DNA from: Phalacrocorax aristotelis
Taxonomy: Eukaryota; Chordata; Aves; Suliformes; Phalacrocoracidae
NCBI RefSeq assembly: GCF_949628215.1
Contig: NC_134288.1
Location: 5,642,001-5,706,000 of the forward strand
Direction: 5' to 3'
Length of the DNA: 64,000 bases
Below are positions 63,687 to 64,000 of this stretch, piece after piece (position 1 is the first letter of the stretch; the number at the start of each line of letters is the position of its first letter). The notes under the pieces were generated by a model. That model saw nothing but the letters and a program-made list of their open reading frames with translations, ran no database searches and was not told where the DNA came from. Both the position numbers and the translations under genes were made by a program.

Positions 63687-64000
63687 AGGGTAGACCCCTC
63701 AGTCTTTAGCTGCCCTTAAACATTCTGCAAGCACGGTGTAAAACCGAGATGAGCCAATGTGGCAGTTGTCTCAAATCTGCTCCTGGAATAATTAGTCCTT
63801 TTGACTCACCTATTTACATGTTGTAGCATCCCATACACAGCGCAACACCCCATTATGATATGACCTTTCCATGGGCTCAATTTTGGGGTGAGGTTTTCCT
63901 TTAGGTAGGTGGTGTTGGGGAATGTGACTCAGTTACTTGTTCAGGCAAAACTTGCGTTGCTTTTTGTAAGTGAAGAGGGCTTCTCTTGAATAGTATTACC

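Overview
This window is bird nuclear DNA. The evidence is intron-containing vertebrate genes, several CR1 LINE pieces of different ages, and one avian endogenous-retrovirus LTR of a type I associate with Neoaves. I cannot name the species. All recognised host genes are on the + strand, in the order PPP1R16B, FAM83D, FAM83D-like copy, DHX35. PPP1R16B-FAM83D-DHX35 is also the order I recall from human chromosome 20q; the extra FAM83D-like copy is not part of that human block.

Layout. Bases 1-14442 hold the 3' part of PPP1R16B (TIMAP): eight coding exons from the ankyrin repeats to the C-terminal CRIS prenylation box, then a 5.6 kb 3'UTR. Bases 15127-22707 hold FAM83D: four coding exons, 566 residues, behind a CpG-rich TATA promoter. 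Bases 23682-28313 hold a second, shorter FAM83D gene of 379 residues with the same four-exon plan. Bases 30861 to beyond 62465 hold DHX35, a DEAH-box spliceosomal helicase. Its first 21 coding exons give 689 residues; the terminal exon is uncertain or outside the window.

The most unusual feature is the FAM83D pair. A 558-base block (15127-15684 and 23682-24239) covering TATA box, exon 1 and the start of intron 1 looks identical, while flanks are unrelated. By hand count exon 2 is only about 68% identical and exon 3 about 90%. This mosaic suggests recent gene conversion, or an assembly artefact over a GC-rich exon. The short copy keeps the CK1-binding DUF1669 domain but has lost the histidine of its PLD-like HxKx4D motif and the whole C-terminal array of TQT (dynein light chain) motifs. 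Both copies use a GC-AG intron after exon 3.

Mobile elements sit mainly in and next to DHX35: a CR1 piece just upstream of its promoter, a decayed CR1 in intron 1, a 2.9 kb CR1 with recognisable endonuclease and reverse transcriptase in intron 6, an ancient CR1-type relic in intron 8, a CR1 3' end and a solo LTR in intron 14. I found no tRNA, rRNA or CRISPR array.

The genes have separate jobs: PPP1R16B targets protein phosphatase 1 to membranes, FAM83D carries CK1-alpha to the mitotic spindle, and DHX35 acts in the spliceosome. They are neighbours by conserved synteny, not by a shared pathway.
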